Source: Caulobacteraceae bacterium
Lineage (GTDB): Bacteria; Pseudomonadota; Alphaproteobacteria; Caulobacterales; Caulobacteraceae
Direction of reading: 5' to 3'
Length of the DNA: 7,075 nucleotides
NCBI GenBank assembly: GCA_947479185.1
Contig: CANJYY010000131.1
Coordinates: 1-7,075 of the forward strand
Shown: positions 5,175 through 7,075 of the stretch, piece after piece
How the letters are laid out: each line of letters starts with the position of its first letter
Numbering within the stretch: the first letter of the stretch is position 1
Position numbers and translations under genes: made by a program
Notes under the pieces: generated by a model
Database searches by the model: none
What the model saw: the letters and a program-made list of their open reading frames with translations, nothing else
What the model was told of the DNA's origin: nothing

Positions 5175-6227
5175 TTACAGACCGTGATCAACGGCGGGGC
5201 CCACCAGGATGGGCCGGGACCCGGCGCGGGTGCGCACGAAGGCGTCGATCGCGGCCAGCCAGGGACCGCGGATCGCGTCCCGCTCGAGGTGCAGCGCGTG
5301 CCGTCCGCCGGTGAAGCTTTGAAGCCGGCAGCGGGCCATAGCTCGGCAGACCTCGCCCTGCGCGGCCCTGTCCACGTTGCGGTCAGCGCCGCCGGCCAGC
5401 AGCAGCGAGGGCGTCTCGACCGCCTTCAGGCCGGGCTGGATAGCCTTCGAGGTCGCCCGGACGCTGGCCAGCCAGCCGAGGCTCGGCCCGCCCATGCGCA
5501 GGTCCGGATTGGCCGTCTGCCAGGCCAGTTCCACCTTGCCGCGCCAGGGATCGCCGGTCAGGCCGGCGGCGAGACCATCGGGGCCATTGCGTGACCATCC
5601 GCTGTTCCAGGCGGCGGGCAGGCGGCCGAGCCCCGCCTTGACCAGCGCCGCCTTGGCGCCGTCGACCGGGTCCGTCGCGGCGAAGGCCGGGGCCGAGAGG
5701 ATCAGGCCCTCCGCCGGCGCGCCCTGTTCGACGGCGGCCACGGCGACCAGCCCGCCGACCGAATGGCCGAGCAGGATCACCGGCGTCTGCGGCGCGGCGG
5801 CGGCCATCATCCGGGTCAGGGTCTTCACCGCGCGGATGTCGTCGTTGAACTGCGGTGCGTGGCCGAGGTCGCGGGGCAGGGCGTAGCGTTCCGACCCGCC
5901 CTGGCCGGCCCGTTCGAGCACCCAGACGCTGTAGCCGCGCCGGTTCAGGTCGGTCGCTGTCTCGAACCAGGCCTCGGCCGATTCGCCGTATCCGGTCAGG
6001 ATCAGGATCTGCGCCTGCGGCGTCACCAGGGTCGAGGACACCCCATAGCGCTGGGCCGGCGCGTCGCCGACCTTGAGCAGGCCCCAGGCCCAGCCCTGCG
6101 GCGCCCAGAAGCGCGGGCCCAGCTGCGGCGGAATGCGGCTCTCGACGAACGGCGCGCGCCCGTCACCCTCGCCGCCGCAGGCCGCGAGGAGAAGCAGAAG
6201 ACCGGCGAGGGCGAGACGAAGGTGCAT
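5175..6227 (-). CDS. Lipoprotein alpha/beta hydrolase, lysophospholipase/monoacylglycerol lipase-like
   Basis: This 350-residue serine hydrolase has a lipoprotein signal. Residues 1-17 are a short charged start, a Leu/Ala-rich segment and the lipobox LAAC with C17, followed by GGEGDG. With Gly after the cysteine, outer-membrane sorting would be expected under the E. coli rule. The fold markers are LTGYGES (77-83) at the oxyanion region, nucleophile elbow GHSVGG with Ser156, acid GGADRNVD with Asp282, and GGRHALHLERD with His310. The overall pattern fits the Hydrolase_4 group (PldB, monoacylglycerol lipases), which cleaves a single acyl chain from lysophospholipids or glycerides; the substrate is inferred. 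ATG 6227 was chosen because it gives a perfect signal sequence, although no clear ribosome site precedes it. The frame is open further upstream through the repeat, but that extension would hide the signal and is rejected. It is the first gene of the minus-strand pair with the synthetase. Confidence 0.85.
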   Translation of the reverse strand: MHLRLALAGLLLLLAACGGEGDGRAPFVESRIPPQLGPRFWAPQGWAWGLLKVGDAPAQRYGVSSTLVTPQAQILILTGYGESAEAWFETATDLNRRGYSVWVLERAGQGGSERYALPRDLGHAPQFNDDIRAVKTLTRMMAAAAPQTPVILLGHSVGGLVAVAAVEQGAPAEGLILSAPAFAATDPVDGAKAALVKAGLGRLPAAWNSGWSRNGPDGLAAGLTGDPWRGKVELAWQTANPDLRMGGPSLGWLASVRATSKAIQPGLKAVETPSLLLAGGADRNVDRAAQGEVCRAMARCRLQSFTGGRHALHLERDAIRGPWLAAIDAFVRTRAGSRPILVGPAVDHGL

Positions 6228-6285
6228 TAGCGGGGAGTGTCGGGGGCTTGGCGGATGGCCGCAAGAGCGTGCACGTGGCGAGAGG

Positions 6286-6400
6286 TTGCGTGGTTCGAGA
6301 CGCTCGCCTGAGGGCTCGCTCCTCGCCATGACGAATATCGGCGCAACCCAACCCCTCGTCGTCATCCTGAGGAGCCCCGAAGGGGCGTCTCGAAGGACGG
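6286..6400 (-). repeat. Composite palindromic repeat (modules A + B), copy 2, inverted
   Basis: The reverse complement of this 115-base unit aligns end to end with 105-223. Module A is at about 6359-6400, with arms CGTCCTTCGAGACG and CTCCTCAGGATGACG and a core GCCCC (6374-6378)/GGGGC (6382-6386), loop GAA. The linker is GAGGGGTTGGGTTGC on the minus strand. Module B is 6286-6335. Two of the three module B differences between copies are a swapped base pair, G195-C202 in copy 1 against C-G (minus-strand bases at 6314 and 6307) in copy 2. The repeat occupies half of the 232-base divergent gap between the hydrolase and lipA, so promoters for both genes must lie within or beside it. No convincing promoter was recognised in the rest (6228-6285, 6401-6436). 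Confidence 0.85.
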
Positions 6401-6436
6401 AACGCCTTTCCGCGCCCTCCGCGCTTGATCCGCGCC

Positions 6437-6455
6437 CCTAGAAGGACGATCTAGG
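6437..6455 (+). promoter_or_regulatory. Small hairpin presenting the lipA ribosome site in its loop
   Basis: CCTAGA (6437-6442) pairs perfectly with TCTAGG (6450-6455), leaving the 7-base loop AGGACGA, which contains the only Shine-Dalgarno-like sequence before lipA (AGGA, 6443-6446). Linear spacing to ATG 6460 is 13 bases, longer than usual; folding of the stem would alter the effective distance. A six-pair stem can arise by chance, so a regulatory role is only a suggestion. Confidence 0.3.
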
Positions 6456-6459
6456 CCTC

Positions 6460-7075
6460 ATGGCCACGGTGATCGACACCACGAAGGCGCGACCGCGTCA
6501 TCCCGAGAAACAGAACCGGCCCGAGACGCCGCTGCTGCGCAAGCCCGATTGGCTGCGCGTGCGCGCGCCCGGCTCGGCCGGCTACACCGAAACCCGCGAT
6601 ATCGTCCGCGCGCATGGCCTCACCACGGTCTGCGAGGAAGCGGCCTGTCCGAACATCGGCGAGTGCTGGAGCCAGAAGCACGCGACCATGATGATCATGG
6701 GCGAGATCTGCACCCGCGCCTGCGCCTTCTGCAACGTTATCACCGGCAAGCCCAACGCCCTGGACCCCACCGAACCCACTCGCGTCGCCGAAGCCGTGGC
6801 GAAGATGGGGCTCAAGCACGTGGTCATCACCTCGGTCGACCGCGACGATCTGGCGGACGGCGGCGCGGAGCATTTCGCGCAGACCATCGGCGCCATCCGC
6901 GACCGTTGCCCGAACACCACCATCGAAATCCTGACACCGGATTTCCTGCGCAAAGATGGCGCGGCCGAGATCGTCATCGACTCGGCGCCAGACGTGTTCA
7001 ATCACAACCTCGAGACCGTGCCGCGGCTGTATCTGACGATCCGCCCGGGCGCCCGCTACTACAACTCCCTGCGCC
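6460..7075 (+). CDS. lipA: Lipoate synthase (lipoyl synthase), 5' part
   Basis: This radical-SAM enzyme inserts two sulfurs into protein-bound octanoyl groups to make the lipoyl cofactor used by E2 subunits. The first 205 residues are present and the frame runs off the window; the family is usually a little over 300 residues, so about a third is missing. The auxiliary iron-sulfur cluster motif is seen as C58-x4-C63-x5-C69 ([14 protein letters not shown]) and the radical-SAM cluster as CTRACAFC (C84, C88, C91). Further family signatures are [16 protein letters not shown] (124-139) and [11 protein letters not shown] (181-191). The C-terminal serine motif that also binds the auxiliary cluster lies outside the window. 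ATG 6460 gives the normal short N-terminal extension before [12 protein letters not shown]; its ribosome site is AGGA at 6443-6446. Placement after pdhC-lpdA fits a cofactor-supply role, but the minus-strand pair between them means it needs its own promoter. Confidence 0.96.
   Translation, partial: MATVIDTTKARPRHPEKQNRPETPLLRKPDWLRVRAPGSAGYTETRDIVRAHGLTTVCEEAACPNIGECWSQKHATMMIMGEICTRACAFCNVITGKPNALDPTEPTRVAEAVAKMGLKHVVITSVDRDDLADGGAEHFAQTIGAIRDRCPNTTIEILTPDFLRKDGAAEIVIDSAPDVFNHNLETVPRLYLTIRPGARYYNSLR

Noticed and set aside
5096..5191. The longer start of the synthetase gene at 5191 (32 extra residues).
   Set aside because: It would overlap the end of the hydrolase gene, the extra residues do not look like family sequence, and a ribosome site is present before the ATG at 5095.
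105..6400. The inverted 117-bp repeats as the ends of a composite transposon.
   Set aside because: No transposase or other mobility gene lies between them, the enclosed genes include core metabolic ones, no target-site duplication is evident, and shortened copies of the same family occur inside pdhC.
6425..6453. A sigma-70-like promoter before lipA (TTGATC at 6425-6430, 17 bases, then GATCTA).
   Set aside because: The -10 match is poor and it would place the transcript start at or beyond the ribosome site. It is kept only as a weak possibility.

Overview
The window is GC-rich DNA with strongly G/C-biased third codon positions. It looks like an alphaproteobacterium, most likely of the Caulobacter/Phenylobacterium/Brevundimonas group. 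That placement is inferred from the pyruvate dehydrogenase and lipoate synthase gene neighbourhood, from protein similarity recalled without a search, and from the style of the small palindromic repeats between genes.

Layout: (1) 1-96 is the 3' end of a gene that resembles tryptophanyl-tRNA synthetase. (2) 97-235 is a short intergenic stretch filled by a two-module palindromic repeat. (3) 236-3377 is a tight plus-strand group: a GFA/CENP-V-type zinc protein, pdhC (E2 of pyruvate dehydrogenase) and lpdA (E3). The GFA stop directly abuts the pdhC start, and pdhC and lpdA are 10 bases apart. (4) 3378-3535 is a convergent intergenic stretch with two facing double-hairpin repeat units that could serve as a two-way terminator. 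(5) 3536-6227 is a minus-strand pair: a lipoprotein alpha/beta hydrolase followed by a stand-alone acyl-ACP/acyl-CoA synthetase that resembles the C-terminal half of E. coli Aas. (6) 6228-6459 is a divergent intergenic stretch carrying a second, inverted copy of the two-module repeat. (7) From 6460 to the end is the first two thirds of lipA, lipoate synthase.

Functionally, E2 carries a lipoyl arm, E3 reoxidises it and LipA builds it, so the plus-strand genes share one cofactor. The minus-strand pair would fit fatty-acid release from lipids followed by re-activation of the acid. It sits inside the PDH/lipA neighbourhood in the opposite direction.

The most unusual feature is the repeat content. 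One palindromic family occurs four times. Two copies are intergenic, inside a composite repeat of about 117 bp present at both ends of the block in opposite orientation. The other two lie inside the pdhC reading frame, also in opposite orientation, where they supply part of the flexible linker between the lipoyl and the E1/E3-binding domains. The arms are conserved, while the hairpin cores differ in sequence yet remain self-complementary. This points to selection on the hairpin rather than on the bases.
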